DNA of 64,000 nucleotides from Sphingobacterium psychroaquaticum (GCF_900177625.1 NZ_FXAU01000002.1:457707-521706), one strand, 5' to 3'. Numbered from the stretch's first letter, positions 14,587 to 25,058 are shown. The notes: a model not told the origin generated them from the sequence alone. Made by a program: numbers and translations.

Positions 14587-17500
14587 TTACAATATCCCTC
14601 TTGGCATATGAACACCTTTTGTACGGACAATACTTTCTGAAATCTTTGGCGTTTCTTGCTTTTCTTCGGCTTGTTCCGCAGGTTCTCCTTTTGTTTCGGG
14701 CGTGAGCGATAATTGTATTTTCCGCTCAACAGCAGCCAGCTCCGTTTTCAATTCGCTCAATCGGCTTTCCTTGCTCCACGCACCGTTCAGCACTTCTTGC
14801 AGAACAGGTAAATCCTTTTGAATTTCGGCAATTTTCTTCTGCTCCTCTTCAATGTAGGCAGGCAGTTTTTCCAATGCGTTGAGGAAATTCATAGATGCCA
14901 ATTTCTCATCCTTAGCGATGATACCGTTGTTGTAGGCGTATTTGATATTGCCCTCGCCCTGTATCAGAAAACGGTTTACCCGAATATCCACGCCCTCTTT
15001 TTGCGACATTTCCGTTTTTACCAAAAGCTGAAAACCGTAAAGGCTTCCGATTTCTTCATAATCCCCACCTGTACGGGATTTGTCCGCAAGCTGATTGAGT
15101 TTTGCTCCGATTTGTTTTATATCCGCATTGGGTGACAAGCTGTCCAATTTAATAAGGTTGGCAATAGTGCCATCATAACGTTTTTGGATACGCCCTTGTA
15201 GATTATTCCAATCGAGGCTCATACGGTCAAATCGGGATTGGGCTTTGTTCAATTCTGCCGTATAATCTTCCAATTTATATCTGGCACTTGATTTTGAACG
15301 GTTGAACGATTGCCGTTCGCTCTCCAATCCCGCAATCTGCTTTTCTATTTTAGCTTTATCCAACAGGTCTGTATTTCCCATAAGGATAGCCACGTATTCC
15401 GAGAAGTTCATACCCGATTTTTCGTCCATACTGCCCTCGTCAATTGTCCGTTTGCCGAGATTGTTGGATTTTAGTTGGTTAATGAATAGCTGTTTGTTGT
15501 ACAGCAGGTTGAATTTGTAGCTGTCCAATGATTTTTCTACTGCATATATAATTATATCCACTTTGTTATTGTTAAAATGTTTAGCGATTTCATTGCCTTT
15601 ACGGATAGCCCGACCGTCCCTTTGGGCAAGGTCAGACGGTCGCCACGGCGTATCCAGATGATGTACGGCAACGGCTCTTTTTTGTGCGTTTACGCCTGTG
15701 CCTAACATACTCGTAGAACCGAACAGCACACGAATTGTACCGTCATTCATTCCCTTTATAAGTGCCTTTCGTTGCTTGTCGTTTTTCGCTTCCTGTATAA
15801 AGCGGATTTCGTGTGCAGGTATGCCGTGGTCTTCTACCAGCTTACGTTTGATTTCGGAGTAGATATTCCATTCGTTAGGCTTGTACGTTCCCAAATCAGA
15901 GAAAACGAATTGCGTTCCTTTCTGTGCGTTGAATTTGTGGTAATACTTGGCAATACTATTGGCACAATGCGAAGCCTTGTTATCGGGGTGGTCTTTGTAA
16001 TGGGGGCTTACCATTCGCATATCCAAAGACATCTTACGGGCATAGTCCGTAGCAATGAGCATCTTTGCTTTTTCCTCCTTTTTGGATAGCGGTTCCCTGC
16101 CTAATAATTCGCCTTTGCCCGTTTTGGCAAACTCCATCAGCTTTTGAATGAACACTTCCTGGTCAGGCGTAGGCGGTATGTTATAGAATATCTCGTTCTT
16201 TTCGGGGCGATCTATGCCAATCATTTCAGCAGTACGGTAATCCGTAATTTCGGAGTAAAATTGAGCCAGTTCCGGCACTTTGATAAAGTAGCGGAAACGC
16301 TCTTTTGCGACGATATTGTTAGCCACCGAAAATTCATAATCGGTTGTTTTCTTGGCATAAATCGCTGCCCACGCATCAAAGGAATTAATGCCCTGTTTTG
16401 CCAATGCCCGTGGTCGCAGGTATTTAAAGAGTAGGTATAATTCAGTCAGCGAATTGCTAATGGTTGTACCTGAAAGAAAGGTCGCACCCATATCCGCATC
16501 AATACGCTCTTGTATAGTACGTATGGCAAACAGCAGGTTCAGTGCCTTTTGGCTTCCCTGTTGATTGCCCAATCCCGCAACCCTTGAATGCCTTGTGTTG
16601 AACGTCAGGTTTTTGAATTGGTGGCTTTCGTCCACAAACAAATGGTCTATGCCCATCATTTTGAAGTCCACAATATCATCTTTGCGGTTCTCAATGTCGT
16701 GTTGCAGGGTTTTCAGCTTTACTTCGAGGTTTTCCTTTTGTTTTTCCGCTCCCTTTAGCATCCATTGCGTTATGTCTTCGCCTTGACTTCGCATAACATC
16801 AAGGTTTTCCTCTACGCTGTCCAATTCGATTTGCAGAATTTCCTTTTGTATTTCGGGCGATTGGGGTATCATTCCGAATTGGTCGTGTGTTAGTATCACG
16901 CAATCCCACTCGTTGTTCTTAATATCGCCGAAAATCCGCAGACGTTTTTCGGGCGTGAAATCATCAATGCCGGGGTATAAAATTTTGGCGTGGGGATAGG
17001 CGGTGCGGTAGGCTTCGGCAATTTCGGGTATATTGGCTTTCAGTCCGATTATCATCGGTTTGTGGGCTAAGCCCAAACGCTTCATTTCCTGTGCACCCGT
17101 ACACATTATCAACGTCTTTCCTGCACCTACTTCGTGGTCGCAGATAGCACCGTTGTTCAGCTTTATCATCCAAACGGCATCCTTTTGGCTCGAATACAGG
17201 TCTTCAATTTCCAATCCCTTACGGTCTAATCCCGGAAACTCCTGATGTGAGCCGTCATAGTTCGGTCGGACGAAGCAGTTAAAGGTATCGTTGTATTGTT
17301 CGGTAAGCTTTGTTTTAAACTCATCGTTTTGGGCGTGGAGCCAATCGGTAAAGGCGGTTCGGATTTCGTCTATTTTGGTATTCGCCATTTGTATGGCTTC
17401 CATATCCCGCACCTTGACCTCTTTGCCATCTACATCTACTGTCTTTGAAATATCGGGCGTGGTATTGACAAGGGCGTGTTTCAGCAGAGCAATCCCGTCA

Positions 17501-20013
17501 TACGTCCGGCTTTTGGCTTTGACCGCATATTTATCCCAGATATGTACGTTCTTCTGTTTGCAGGTGACGGAAAAGTCATCGGCACTATCCGAATAATGTA
17601 CACGGACTTCCGCATCGAACAGGTGCGATGCAAATCGGGCATAAATACCTGCGGGTATCCAGCGTTCACCCAGATTAAAATCGAGTTCCTCAAATTCGAT
17701 ACGTCTTGGTCGGGCTTCCTCTAATACGATAAGGCTTTCTTTGGCTTCGGTATCATCGGGATTGCTTTCGAGGTAATCTCTTAATTCATTGGCTTTCTCC
17801 ACTACATTGCCCGCAACCCAGCGTTCAGATATTTCATATTCCTTTTGCAATGGATTGTAGTAGATGCGACCGTGTAAGGCTTCTTTCAAAGCATCAGCAG
17901 GCATACCGCTGATTTCGGACATAAAGTCCAAATCCACGCTTCCATATTTGTTCAGTGAAGCCGATAACGCTTCTTCGGGATTGTCCGTTGCAATGGTTGC
18001 GGTAGAAAAACTTACAGGACGGTTGAATATATCTGCTTTATGGATTACACCGCCAACGACACGCTCCAGATAGGGTATTTCTTTACCTGCACTGTCCGTT
18101 TTGATGAGCTTGATATTATCCGCACTATTGAGATTTCCGTACCTTTTGACAAAGGCATCGTAAAGGCGGTTAAGTGTTTCCCTTTCTTCCTTATGTTCGG
18201 TCTGAAGCTCCGCTTCTTTATTGTAAAGCTGTTGGTAAACATCACGCACTCCGATATACGCTTCGGCTCTTGCTTTCTGCAAGGACGACAGTTGCAAGGG
18301 ATGAAAAACAGCCGTACCGTCTGCGGTATCTACTTCTTGCAGATGACCGACCCAACCGTTATCCACGACAAGGCAGTCGTTTCGGTGGAACGGTTGCAGT
18401 TCGCCACTGTACGGAGCAGGTTCGGGAATGGTGTTAATTGGCATTTTGGGAATGGCTGGCGTGTCCGCTTGGACATTCCCGTTTGCTTGTGAAAACAAAT
18501 CGCCGATAGCTTCCTGTTTTTTGCCATTTACTGGTGGTGTACCGTTAGATTTTGGCGGTATATAAGGTTGTTGCATCCCACCGCCGAACAGGTCAGTTTG
18601 GCGACCTATTGTACCACCTCTTTTTTTAGCGGTTTGTCTTTTGGCTTGCGTGGCTTTTTTGGGGGGAGCAACCACCATTACAGGATCACCCGCATTTTCA
18701 AACAGGTCAAAGATGCTTAACTGTTTCAGTTCCTGCGGACTTTCCTGATGAATTGTCGCAGTTGGTGCAGGTTGTGGCTTTTGCTGAATGATTATGGGTT
18801 CAACAACCGGAGGTGTTACCTTTGGCTCAACCGGAATTTGTATTATAGGTTTATTTTTGCGTTCGCCTTTGTACAAAGCCAAATTCAGGTGCTTTCCAAA
18901 ATCTTCGGAAAGCATTTGCTTCAAATCTTTGGCAATGCCGTCCACACCGTCTTTATGGGTATAGATGATTGCAGGTTGTCCGTAGGGGTCGGTGTCAATT
19001 TTACGGTCGGTATGGATTACTCTCGTTCCATTCCGAAAGAAAGCATTGCTTGGCGTATTGTATTTGGTCTGTTTGCTTTGGCAAAACAGTTCTTCTGTTT
19101 CAGTCAGACTTTGTTTTTCCGTATTCTTTTGCAGGATTATCAAATCGCTTCCGACTTCCGTACCAGAATAATCTGTAAACAGGTTGTTGGGCAACCGCAC
19201 AACCGAAACCAAATTATTGTTCTCCATTAACGCCCTCCGTATCGGCTCATTCTTCGGGCTGTTTAAAACGCCTTGCGAGGTAATGAACGCTTGTAAACCA
19301 CCCTCACGGAGCATATCATTTCCTTTCAGAAAGAAATAGTTATGGATGCTTCGGGAAGCCTGTACTTTTGCATTGTCCTTACTTCGGGAAAAGGATAAAT
19401 CGAATACGGAGGTATCGCCAAACGGAATATTACTTGCGACTACATCATAGCTGTTTTGTTCCTTTTCGGGGATTTCCTCAAAACCGCTTATACGGATAGT
19501 GCTTTCGGGATAAAGCTGTTTTAAAACCTTACCTGTCAGCAAATCCTTTTCATAGGCAGTAATTTTGGGTTGTTGGTTTTCCGAAAAGGATTGTATAAAC
19601 GAGCCGATACCAGCGGAGGGTTCGAGAAATTTATCAATCTTCACACCGCTTTCACGCAAAGTTGCGGAAATCGCATCTATGACCTGTGGCGGTGTATAAA
19701 AAGCCGTCAGTACGGAGCTTTTCATACTGTCCACATACCTGCGGTATTGCTTTTCGTCTTCTGAATTTTCTTTGAGTAGTTGGTGGAGTTCCTGCGTAAT
19801 CGGGAAAAGGTCGTGTTCTGTTTTTCTCCAATTATTGATGTCTATTTCGTTCGCTATGGGGTTCAACACGAATTTAAGACCGCCAAATCCGCTGTATTGC
19901 ATCATTAGCAATCTTTCGCCTACGGTGGCTTGTCGTTTCTCCTTTTCCAGTTTAAAAGCAATTTGCAGGGCATCAATGTTCTGTTGGAGATGTTGCTTTT
20001 TACTGAAGCCCAT
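14587..20013 (-). CDS. Giant N6-methyltransferase/SNF2-type helicase protein of conjugative elements
   Basis: This 1808-residue protein is typical of Bacteroidota conjugative elements. Near the N-terminus are TAFYTPPQV and the SAM-binding motif [11 protein letters not shown] (about 130-140), then SNIPFGD, a degenerate form of the catalytic NPPF. A Gln/Pro-rich linker spans about 390-560. The C-terminal half has helicase motifs: Walker A HEVGAGKT (about 958), FVDESH (about 1124), a motif III-like FLSGTTISN, and motif [13 protein letters not shown] (about 1469), with coiled-coil segments after 1540. The role is unproven; DNA protection or processing during transfer is a common proposal. Its start overlaps the DUF1896 gene by 14 bases. 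Confidence 0.9.
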   Translation of the reverse strand: MGFSKKQHLQQNIDALQIAFKLEKEKRQATVGERLLMMQYSGFGGLKFVLNPIANEIDINNWRKTEHDLFPITQELHQLLKENSEDEKQYRRYVDSMKSSVLTAFYTPPQVIDAISATLRESGVKIDKFLEPSAGIGSFIQSFSENQQPKITAYEKDLLTGKVLKQLYPESTIRISGFEEIPEKEQNSYDVVASNIPFGDTSVFDLSFSRSKDNAKVQASRSIHNYFFLKGNDMLREGGLQAFITSQGVLNSPKNEPIRRALMENNNLVSVVRLPNNLFTDYSGTEVGSDLIILQKNTEKQSLTETEELFCQSKQTKYNTPSNAFFRNGTRVIHTDRKIDTDPYGQPAIIYTHKDGVDGIAKDLKQMLSEDFGKHLNLALYKGERKNKPIIQIPVEPKVTPPVVEPIIIQQKPQPAPTATIHQESPQELKQLSIFDLFENAGDPVMVVAPPKKATQAKRQTAKKRGGTIGRQTDLFGGGMQQPYIPPKSNGTPPVNGKKQEAIGDLFSQANGNVQADTPAIPKMPINTIPEPAPYSGELQPFHRNDCLVVDNGWVGHLQEVDTADGTAVFHPLQLSSLQKARAEAYIGVRDVYQQLYNKEAELQTEHKEERETLNRLYDAFVKRYGNLNSADNIKLIKTDSAGKEIPYLERVVGGVIHKADIFNRPVSFSTATIATDNPEEALSASLNKYGSVDLDFMSEISGMPADALKEALHGRIYYNPLQKEYEISERWVAGNVVEKANELRDYLESNPDDTEAKESLIVLEEARPRRIEFEELDFNLGERWIPAGIYARFASHLFDAEVRVHYSDSADDFSVTCKQKNVHIWDKYAVKAKSRTYDGIALLKHALVNTTPDISKTVDVDGKEVKVRDMEAIQMANTKIDEIRTAFTDWLHAQNDEFKTKLTEQYNDTFNCFVRPNYDGSHQEFPGLDRKGLEIEDLYSSQKDAVWMIKLNNGAICDHEVGAGKTLIMCTGAQEMKRLGLAHKPMIIGLKANIPEIAEAYRTAYPHAKILYPGIDDFTPEKRLRIFGDIKNNEWDCVILTHDQFGMIPQSPEIQKEILQIELDSVEENLDVMRSQGEDITQWMLKGAEKQKENLEVKLKTLQHDIENRKDDIVDFKMMGIDHLFVDESHQFKNLTFNTRHSRVAGLGNQQGSQKALNLLFAIRTIQERIDADMGATFLSGTTISNSLTELYLLFKYLRPRALAKQGINSFDAWAAIYAKKTTDYEFSVANNIVAKERFRYFIKVPELAQFYSEITDYRTAEMIGIDRPEKNEIFYNIPPTPDQEVFIQKLMEFAKTGKGELLGREPLSKKEEKAKMLIATDYARKMSLDMRMVSPHYKDHPDNKASHCANSIAKYYHKFNAQKGTQFVFSDLGTYKPNEWNIYSEIKRKLVEDHGIPAHEIRFIQEAKNDKQRKALIKGMNDGTIRVLFGSTSMLGTGVNAQKRAVAVHHLDTPWRPSDLAQRDGRAIRKGNEIAKHFNNNKVDIIIYAVEKSLDSYKFNLLYNKQLFINQLKSNNLGKRTIDEGSMDEKSGMNFSEYVAILMGNTDLLDKAKIEKQIAGLESERQSFNRSKSSARYKLEDYTAELNKAQSRFDRMSLDWNNLQGRIQKRYDGTIANLIKLDSLSPNADIKQIGAKLNQLADKSRTGGDYEEIGSLYGFQLLVKTEMSQKEGVDIRVNRFLIQGEGNIKYAYNNGIIAKDEKLASMNFLNALEKLPAYIEEEQKKIAEIQKDLPVLQEVLNGAWSKESRLSELKTELAAVERKIQLSLTPETKGEPAEQAEEKQETPKISESIVRTKGVHMPRGIL

Positions 20014-20437
20014 TTTCGGTTATCCATATTGCGATGGTTCCGGTTATTTCGGTATAGAGTAAATCAAACTCATAACCGTAGGCGAAATCATCGGTTAGTG
20101 TATATCTTAAAAAAACAGGCTCGCAGACAGGGAGCATATTAAGGGCGAACGGTCGCAATTCCTCGTCTGCCATCAGGGTATCAAACTCATTGCAGACCAC
20201 TTGGAAAACCGTATCAAACTTGGAAAAGTGAAGCCCCTCGAAAAGTATGTAATTGGCTATTTCGTTGCATTGGTCGATAGCATTTCCGGAGCGGAACGCA
20301 CCCTCGTAGGCATTGGCAGCCCACGATGAACGCTGCTCAATAAATTTCTGGTCGTGTGCCTTTTCGGGGAAGCTGCTGTTTAGTAGTTCTTGCAGTCGTA
20401 ATCTGAAATACGATAGGTCTTTTTGCTGTGTATCCAT
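20000..20437 (-). CDS. DUF1896 family protein
   Basis: A 145-residue acidic protein matching DUF1896, a family of unknown function that regularly precedes the giant helicase gene in Bacteroidota conjugative elements. The conserved stretches are [20 protein letters not shown] and, further on, [20 protein letters not shown] and GTIAIWI. There is no signal peptide or membrane segment. It overlaps the helicase gene by 14 bases, so the two are probably translated in step. A GTGGCAG-type repeat lies 69 bases upstream of its start. Confidence 0.85.
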   Translation of the reverse strand: MDTQQKDLSYFRLRLQELLNSSFPEKAHDQKFIEQRSSWAANAYEGAFRSGNAIDQCNEIANYILFEGLHFSKFDTVFQVVCNEFDTLMADEELRPFALNMLPVCEPVFLRYTLTDDFAYGYEFDLLYTEITGTIAIWITENGLQ

Positions 20438-20505
20438 ACTATAATTTTGTTTTGAATTTTGCGTAAAGCCTAAAATTATAGCAGTAGGTAAGACCCTTTA
20501 AAGAT

Positions 20506-20547
20506 GTGGCAGGGTTTGGCTTTGAGAGGTAGGATTTGGCGTAATGG
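20506..20547. repeat. 42-bp repeat, copy 1 (upstream of the DUF1896 gene)
   Basis: It starts GTGGCAGGGTTTGGCTTTGA and ends ATTTGGCGTAATGG. It matches 21211-21252 at 38 of 42 bases, and it abuts the stop codon of the MT-A70 gene. Shorter relatives lie at 29583 and 30319. Confidence 0.75.
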
Positions 20548-21135
20548 TTATTCGGGGATTTCTATGGAATTATCTATTTCATTGCCGAATACGTCCCAAC
20601 CCTCAAAAGTATTATCGTTATCCTGCATCGGGCTTTGCCTTGCAAAGAGCTCCACTCTGTCCACTTCTCCAAACAGGCGGACAATACGTTTTCTTATCTC
20701 ATCGGGCTTCTCTGAATGCCTGCCCCGTGGAGATACAAGTACCTGCGGGACATCTTTTGCCTGACGGGTAAGGGGCTTACCTTTGGTAAACAACAGAACT
20801 ATTTCCGCATTGGCACGGGTGTAATAACCCATTCCGGCAAAAATGGTTGCATTGTTCCGGTTTGTCTTTATCCACGTAAAAGCGACGGTCTTGTAGGTAA
20901 ATCCCCAGGCTTTTCCGAGTTCCAATGCCTGCTCCAAACAGGGAAAAGTAGCCCACATAAAAAGTATACAATTGGTTCCGGCAATAGCCTGTATATTCAT
21001 CCCCTTTAAAAACTCAGGACTTTGGGTCTGATAATGACTTTCCGCACTTCTTCCGGCTCCTTTCTTGCTCCATACCTTGTATTGCCACGGTGGGTCGGCA
21101 TATATGACATCGTATTTCTTTGCTTTCACATGCAT
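20548..21135 (-). CDS. MT-A70 family adenine-N6 DNA methyltransferase
   Basis: A 195-residue protein with the catalytic motif YADPPWQYK near residue 15 and the MT-A70 pattern through CILFMWATFPCLEQALELGK and PRGRHSEKPDEIRKRI, which contribute to the SAM pocket. Such enzymes methylate adenine in DNA when carried on phages and conjugative elements and probably help evade restriction. No restriction enzyme gene is nearby, so it is an orphan methylase here. The target sequence is unknown. A 42-bp repeat lies 76 bases before its start and a second copy lies at its stop codon. Confidence 0.9.
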   Translation of the reverse strand: MHVKAKKYDVIYADPPWQYKVWSKKGAGRSAESHYQTQSPEFLKGMNIQAIAGTNCILFMWATFPCLEQALELGKAWGFTYKTVAFTWIKTNRNNATIFAGMGYYTRANAEIVLLFTKGKPLTRQAKDVPQVLVSPRGRHSEKPDEIRKRIVRLFGEVDRVELFARQSPMQDNDNTFEGWDVFGNEIDNSIEIPE

Positions 21136-21210
21136 TGCTTTCCAACTTTAATAGATACTTTTTCAATTACGATGGCTAAAGTATCAAAGGGAAAAAGAGA
21201 AGCTATGAAT

Positions 21211-21252
21211 GTGGCAGGGTTTGGCTTTGAGGGGCGGTATTTGGCGTAATGG
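21211..21252. repeat. 42-bp repeat, copy 2 (upstream of the MT-A70 gene)
   Basis: It differs at four positions from copy 1 at 20506-20547. It lies upstream of the methylase start on the minus strand, at nearly the same distance as copy 1 has to the DUF1896 gene, and between the methylase and the divergent H1-like gene. Confidence 0.75.
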
Positions 21253-21277
21253 ATAGTATATTATAGCGTTAAAAGAG

Positions 21278-21285
21278 TATTTTTG
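21278..21285 (+). promoter_or_regulatory. -7 box of the first H1-like gene
   Basis: TATTTTTG fits TAnnTTTG and lies 29 bases before the start codon. The second copy has the same box at 24847-24854. Confidence 0.5.
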
Positions 21286-21314
21286 TGCCTTACAAAATTT
21301 AATTCACCATCATA

Positions 21315-21491
21315 ATGAATGAACTAATCGAAAAAATCAATGCAAGCTATGAAGCGTTGAAAGCTGATGCAGAATTACAAGCAGAAAAAGGAAACAAAGC
21401 GGCTGGTACGAGAGCACGCAAAGCATCCCTTGAATTGGAGAAACTTTTAAAAGAGTTCAGAAAAGCCTCTTTAGAAGCATCTAAAGGCTAA
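21315..21491 (+). CDS. Histone H1-like DNA-binding protein, copy 1
   Basis: A 58-residue, Lys- and Ala-rich helical protein starting MNELIEKINASYEALKADAE and containing GNKAAGTRARKASLELEKLL. It matches the small H1-like nucleoid proteins found in Bacteroidota genomes and conjugative elements, thought to bind DNA nonspecifically. The second copy at 24882-25058 differs at only five positions. It has its own -7 box and its own hairpin terminator, so it is a single-gene unit. Confidence 0.85.
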   Translation: MNELIEKINASYEALKADAELQAEKGNKAAGTRARKASLELEKLLKEFRKASLEASKG

Positions 21492-21496
21492 AACAA

Positions 21497-21520
21497 AACC
21501 CTCCTAAATCTGGAGGATTT
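21497..21520 (+). terminator. Terminator of H1-like copy 1
   Basis: AAACCCTCC and GGAGGATTT pair with one mismatch around a 6-7 base loop and are followed by ATTTA. Confidence 0.6.
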
Positions 21521-21562
21521 ATTTAGTATAATTGTAATGATGCAGCAAAATGAACAGGTAAA

Positions 21563-22357
21563 ATGAACTATCAACAAATATATCCAACAGCACCCCTGCG
21601 GAAATACGTTCGCTATTTTTGGATATTGGAAGACGATAGTTTAGACTTTTCTCAAAAAACGTTCAAGATAATGTCGGACGGCTTGCCCGGACTTATTTTT
21701 CAGGAAAGCAAAAAAGCATTCCATGATAAAGACAATCAAGAGTTACCGCAATTGTTTTTATATGGGCAGACTACACGATACACAGAACACAGAGCAATAA
21801 AAAGTTTCCGAAACATTGGCGTTTATTTTGAACCGACCGCATTAAAATCCATTTTTGGAGTAGATGCTAATGAGTTGACAAATCAACATATTAGCATAGA
21901 CGAACTGGTTAATACCAATATAACTGACCAGCTTTCCGATACGACTTCTTCCAACCAGAGAATAGAGTTGCTGTCTTCCTTTTTGATACATCTTGCTGAA
22001 CAAAGAAGTACCGAAAATGAAAAAGTAAATTTTGCAACCGCACAGCTTCAAAAAGGAGTGAGTTTACCAAAAATACAGAGTGAACTGAACCTATCCGAAC
22101 GTTCATTAGAACGGTATTTTAAACAGCATATAGGTATATCCCCCAACCTATATGCAAGGATAAACCGCTTTCAATTAGCTTTAGAAAATATACGCCAAAC
22201 CCAATTTGACAAGCTGACCGACATTGCCTATCAATGCAATTATTACGACCAATCGCACTTTATCAGAGAGTTCAAAGAATTTTCGGGAACAAGTCCGAAA
22301 CGCTTCTTACGTCAGGCGAACGAGCAGGTAGCGAACTTTCCCGAATGGAAGATTTAA
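21563..22357 (+). CDS. AraC-family transcriptional regulator
   Basis: A 264-residue regulator. The N-terminal part (about 1-150) resembles the DUF6597-type sensor found in many Bacteroidota AraC proteins, opening YPTAPLRKYVRYFWILED. The C-terminal part (about 165-255) is the double HTH domain, with SLPKIQSELNLSERSLERYF and TDIAYQCNYYDQSHFIREF followed by GTSPKRFLR. It is likely to control the insert genes between the two H1-like copies, perhaps the reductase pair at 23342-24786. The inducer is unknown. A bidirectional terminator separates it from the convergent catB-like gene. Confidence 0.9.
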   Translation: MNYQQIYPTAPLRKYVRYFWILEDDSLDFSQKTFKIMSDGLPGLIFQESKKAFHDKDNQELPQLFLYGQTTRYTEHRAIKSFRNIGVYFEPTALKSIFGVDANELTNQHISIDELVNTNITDQLSDTTSSNQRIELLSSFLIHLAEQRSTENEKVNFATAQLQKGVSLPKIQSELNLSERSLERYFKQHIGISPNLYARINRFQLALENIRQTQFDKLTDIAYQCNYYDQSHFIREFKEFSGTSPKRFLRQANEQVANFPEWKI

Positions 22358-22414
22358 TCGCCTTTCGGTTCTGCTAAGCAGGTGTAAAGTGAAAAAGTTC
22401 CGATTTTAAAATAA

Positions 22415-22437
22415 TAAGTCCCCGCTTAGGGGACTTA
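22415..22437. terminator. Bidirectional terminator between the AraC gene and catB
   Basis: TAAGTCCCC and GGGGACTTA form a perfect 9-bp stem with a GCTTA loop between convergent genes. A/T-rich runs follow on both sides. Confidence 0.7.
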
Positions 22438-22443
22438 AAATAG

Positions 22444-23079
22444 CTATTTCACCTGTTTGTAGTAAAACTCATAAAGCGATTTTACATCCCCAGTGCAGAT
22501 TAAAGGAATAGCTTCTGCCAAAACTTTTTCCTCCCAGTTCCACCATTCAATTTCTAAGAGCATTTCGATTTCATCGTCTGTAAATCTCTTTTTTATTGGT
22601 TTTGCAGGATTACCCCCGACTATTGTATAAGGGGCAACATCTTTGGTAACTAAGGCTCTGCTACCAACGACTGCACCATCCCCAATCGTCACACCGGGCA
22701 TAATCATGGCTTCACTACCAATCCAAACATCGTTACCGACGACCGTGTTCCCGACACCTGCAAATCCATCAACAGCTCCTTTGAAACTATCGACCTGCTC
22801 CATCATGTAAAAGAAAGGGAAACTGGATATCCAATCGTACCGATGACCTTGGTTTCCCGCCATGATAAAACTGGCTCCGCTTCCGATAGAACAAAACGAA
22901 CCTATAATCAGTTTATCAATATCGCTTCTGTCAGGGAATAGATAACGTGCGCAATCATCAAAAGAATGTCCGTGGTAGTAACCCGAATAGTAAGAATATT
23001 TCCCGGCAATAATGTTCGGGTTCGTGATGTGGTCTTTGATTATTTTGCCTTTAAAAGGGCTTTCGAAAAAATTCATCAT
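22444..23079 (-). CDS. catB: Type B chloramphenicol O-acetyltransferase (xenobiotic acetyltransferase family)
   Basis: The 211-residue protein follows CatB proteins closely along its length: [60 protein letters not shown] and [10 protein letters not shown]. It has a left-handed beta-helix of hexapeptide repeats (about 55-165). His79, in NQGHR, matches the catalytic His of the PaXAT structure. The enzyme transfers acetyl from acetyl-CoA to chloramphenicol. Drug resistance is inferred from family membership only. It sits between the two H1-like genes, convergent with the AraC gene, as an insert in the mobile element. Confidence 0.9.
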   Translation of the reverse strand: MMNFFESPFKGKIIKDHITNPNIIAGKYSYYSGYYHGHSFDDCARYLFPDRSDIDKLIIGSFCSIGSGASFIMAGNQGHRYDWISSFPFFYMMEQVDSFKGAVDGFAGVGNTVVGNDVWIGSEAMIMPGVTIGDGAVVGSRALVTKDVAPYTIVGGNPAKPIKKRFTDDEIEMLLEIEWWNWEEKVLAEAIPLICTGDVKSLYEFYYKQVK

Positions 23080-23341
23080 TTTAGCATATTTTTAAAAATA
23101 AATACAATAGAAAAACAGGGCAATAAGATATTGCCTCAATAAGAAACTATTTTCTTTGTATATGCTAATCTGACTTTTCCATACTGCGAATATAAGCAAT
23201 TTACGGATATCCTCGAAAATGACGATTGAAGTTGTCGTACTCAAATTTACTAAACTCCTCTTCCTCGCAATTCCTCCGGTTGTCGGTTTTATCCAATTTT
23301 CAGTAAAGCAAGGCTGTTAATTTTACAGAAAAATTAAAGTT
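23080..23341. other. Divergent intergenic region between catB and the reductase gene
   Basis: 262 A/T-rich bases with no gene I can support. It must hold promoters for catB (minus) and the reductase (plus). I see no clear TAnnTTTG box with proper spacing and no strong hairpin. Confidence 0.4.
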
Positions 23342-24196
23342 ATGATAGCCATTACAGGAGCAAACGGAAATTTAGGCAAATCGACCATTCAATTTTTGTT
23401 ACAGAAAGTCGCACCGACCGATATTGTTGCCATTGTCAGAAACCCCGAAACGGTAAATGAATTTAAGGAAAAGGGCGTAACCACCAGACAAGCGGATTAC
23501 AACGATTACAACACACTTAAAGAGGTCTTCAAAGGCGTAGAGACAGTATTGCAAATATCTACTATTGGGGTGGATACAGAAACAGCCAAACAACAGGAAA
23601 AAAATGTAGTAAACGCAATCGTGGAAAACAACGTAAAGCACATTGTTTATACAAGTATGGTGCAAGCCCGACCAAATACCGTTTTTCAAGGAACGCAAAC
23701 ACAATACTATACGGAAGAACTGATAAGGAGAACAAATATCCCTTATACCTTTTTCAGAAACAGCATGTATATGGAAGCCATACCCGAACTGATTGGAAAT
23801 GCCTTGCAAACGAACGAAATCCGTTATCCATCGGGAAGCGGAAAAGTAAGTTTTGTATCACGGACAGACATAGCGGAAGCCATTGCAAACGTATTAACGG
23901 GAAATGCACATGGAAACCAGACCTATGAAATAACAGGTAACACAGCATATTCATTTGATGAATTGGCAGGGGTGATAAGTAAAGAAAAAAGTATAACCGT
24001 AAACCACGTTGATATTTCGGATGAAGTTTTCAGAGAAGAACTGATTAGCTATCAAATACCTGTCGAAGTCGTGGATTTATTGGTCAGTATGGCCAACGGG
24101 ATTAAGATAGGCGAATTTTCACATGTGGACAGTACACTTGAAAAATTGCTTGGTAGAAAGTCATTTGATTTGAACAAGTATGTAAAAGAATTATAA
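23342..24196 (+). CDS. NAD(P)-binding reductase of the NmrA/QorB type (atypical SDR)
   Basis: A 284-residue Rossmann protein starting MIAITGANGNLGKSTIQFLL, with the GxxGxxG nucleotide motif. It continues with VAIVRNPE, HIVYTSMVQARP, and PYTFFRNSMYMEAIPELIG, the pattern of NAD(P)H:quinone oxidoreductases of the YtfG/QorB group and NmrA-like proteins. It may reduce quinones or sense the redox state of NAD(P); the sequence does not decide. It is followed after two bases by the ASCH-like gene, so the two form an operon, with the AraC regulator nearby as a candidate controller. Confidence 0.85.
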   Translation: MIAITGANGNLGKSTIQFLLQKVAPTDIVAIVRNPETVNEFKEKGVTTRQADYNDYNTLKEVFKGVETVLQISTIGVDTETAKQQEKNVVNAIVENNVKHIVYTSMVQARPNTVFQGTQTQYYTEELIRRTNIPYTFFRNSMYMEAIPELIGNALQTNEIRYPSGSGKVSFVSRTDIAEAIANVLTGNAHGNQTYEITGNTAYSFDELAGVISKEKSITVNHVDISDEVFREELISYQIPVEVVDLLVSMANGIKIGEFSHVDSTLEKLLGRKSFDLNKYVKEL

Positions 24197-24198
24197 TT

Positions 24199-24786
24199 AT
24201 GCTATTTAAGGGAGTACACCTGCAAGGTATTAAATCGGGAGAAATCACTTTGGCATTTCGTAAGTGGCAAAAGGTTTCCGTTAAAACCGGAAGCCTTTTG
24301 CATACATCTGTTGGTTTGCTCGAAATCGGCAAGATTGAAGCTGTAAGCGAAAATGATATAAGCGACAAAGAAGCAGTACAGGCAGGCTTTACGGAAAAAA
24401 AGCAGTTGCTAAAATCATTTACCCACAACAGCACAGGAACTATTTTTAAAATATCCGTTCGTTATCATGCCGAAGACCCACGAATTAAGTTGAGGGAGCA
24501 AACAGGATTGTCAGAACAGCAATTTGAAGAGTTAAAAGGTAGATTAGAGCGTTTAGACCTTTACAGTAAACAAGGTCATTGGACTGAAAAAATCCTGTTG
24601 ACGATAAAAGACAATCCCAATTTACACGCCATAGGTATTGCAAAATTGACAGGCTTTGAAAAAGAATGGCTAAAACTAAATATCCGAAAACTGAAAAATT
24701 TAGGCTTGACCATAAGCCACAATGTAGGTTACCGGCTTTCTCCATTAGGAGAACATTTCATCGAAGAGCTAAAAGGCGAACAATAA
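24199..24786 (+). CDS. ASCH/PUA-like domain protein with C-terminal winged helix
   Basis: A 195-residue protein. The first 90 residues open GVHLQGIKSGEITLAFRKWQ and continue VKTGSLLHTSVGLLEIGKIE, the fold pattern of ASCH domains, which bind RNA or modified nucleosides. The part from about 115 to 190 looks like a winged helix (ILLTIKDNPNLHAIGIAKLT, IRKLKNLGLTISHNVGYRLS). The pairing suggests a nucleic-acid-binding regulator. It is coupled to the reductase gene two bases upstream. I do not know a named family, so the domain calls are by eye. Confidence 0.6.
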   Translation: MLFKGVHLQGIKSGEITLAFRKWQKVSVKTGSLLHTSVGLLEIGKIEAVSENDISDKEAVQAGFTEKKQLLKSFTHNSTGTIFKISVRYHAEDPRIKLREQTGLSEQQFEELKGRLERLDLYSKQGHWTEKILLTIKDNPNLHAIGIAKLTGFEKEWLKLNIRKLKNLGLTISHNVGYRLSPLGEHFIEELKGEQ

Positions 24787-24846
24787 AAACTTCCGCTAAC
24801 ATACAAGTCCGAATTAACATAGCAAGACAGTGAAATTATTTTTTTC

Positions 24847-24854
24847 TATTTTTG
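24847..24854 (+). promoter_or_regulatory. -7 box of the second H1-like gene
   Basis: TATTTTTG, identical to the box of copy 1, lies 27 bases before the start codon. Confidence 0.5.
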
Positions 24855-24881
24855 TGTTGAAATTTTTAATCCATTACCATA

Positions 24882-25058
24882 ATGAATGAACTAATCGAAA
24901 AAATCAATGCGAGCTTTGAAACACTGAAAGCAGATGCTGAATTACAGGCAGGAAAAGGAAACAAAGCGGCAGGTACAAGAGCACGCAAGGCTTCTCTTGA
25001 ATTGGAAAAACTTTTAAAGCAGTTCAGAAAGGCATCTTTGGAAGCATCTAAAGGCTAA
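24882..25058 (+). CDS. Histone H1-like DNA-binding protein, copy 2
   Basis: 58 residues, beginning MNELIEKINASFETLKADAE, with GNKAAGTRARKASLELEKLL and FRKASLEASKG as in copy 1 at 21315-21491. The near-identity extends into the promoter box and start region. The two copies flank a 3.4 kb insert with catB, which suggests duplication when the insert arrived, by recombination between H1-like genes. It ends in a strong terminator facing the ORF6N gene. Confidence 0.85.
   Translation: MNELIEKINASFETLKADAELQAGKGNKAAGTRARKASLELEKLLKQFRKASLEASKG

Noticed and set aside
15302..20142. Many plus-strand reading frames inside the giant helicase gene
   Set aside because: They are shadows of one long coding frame; none has a recognisable domain or its own signals.
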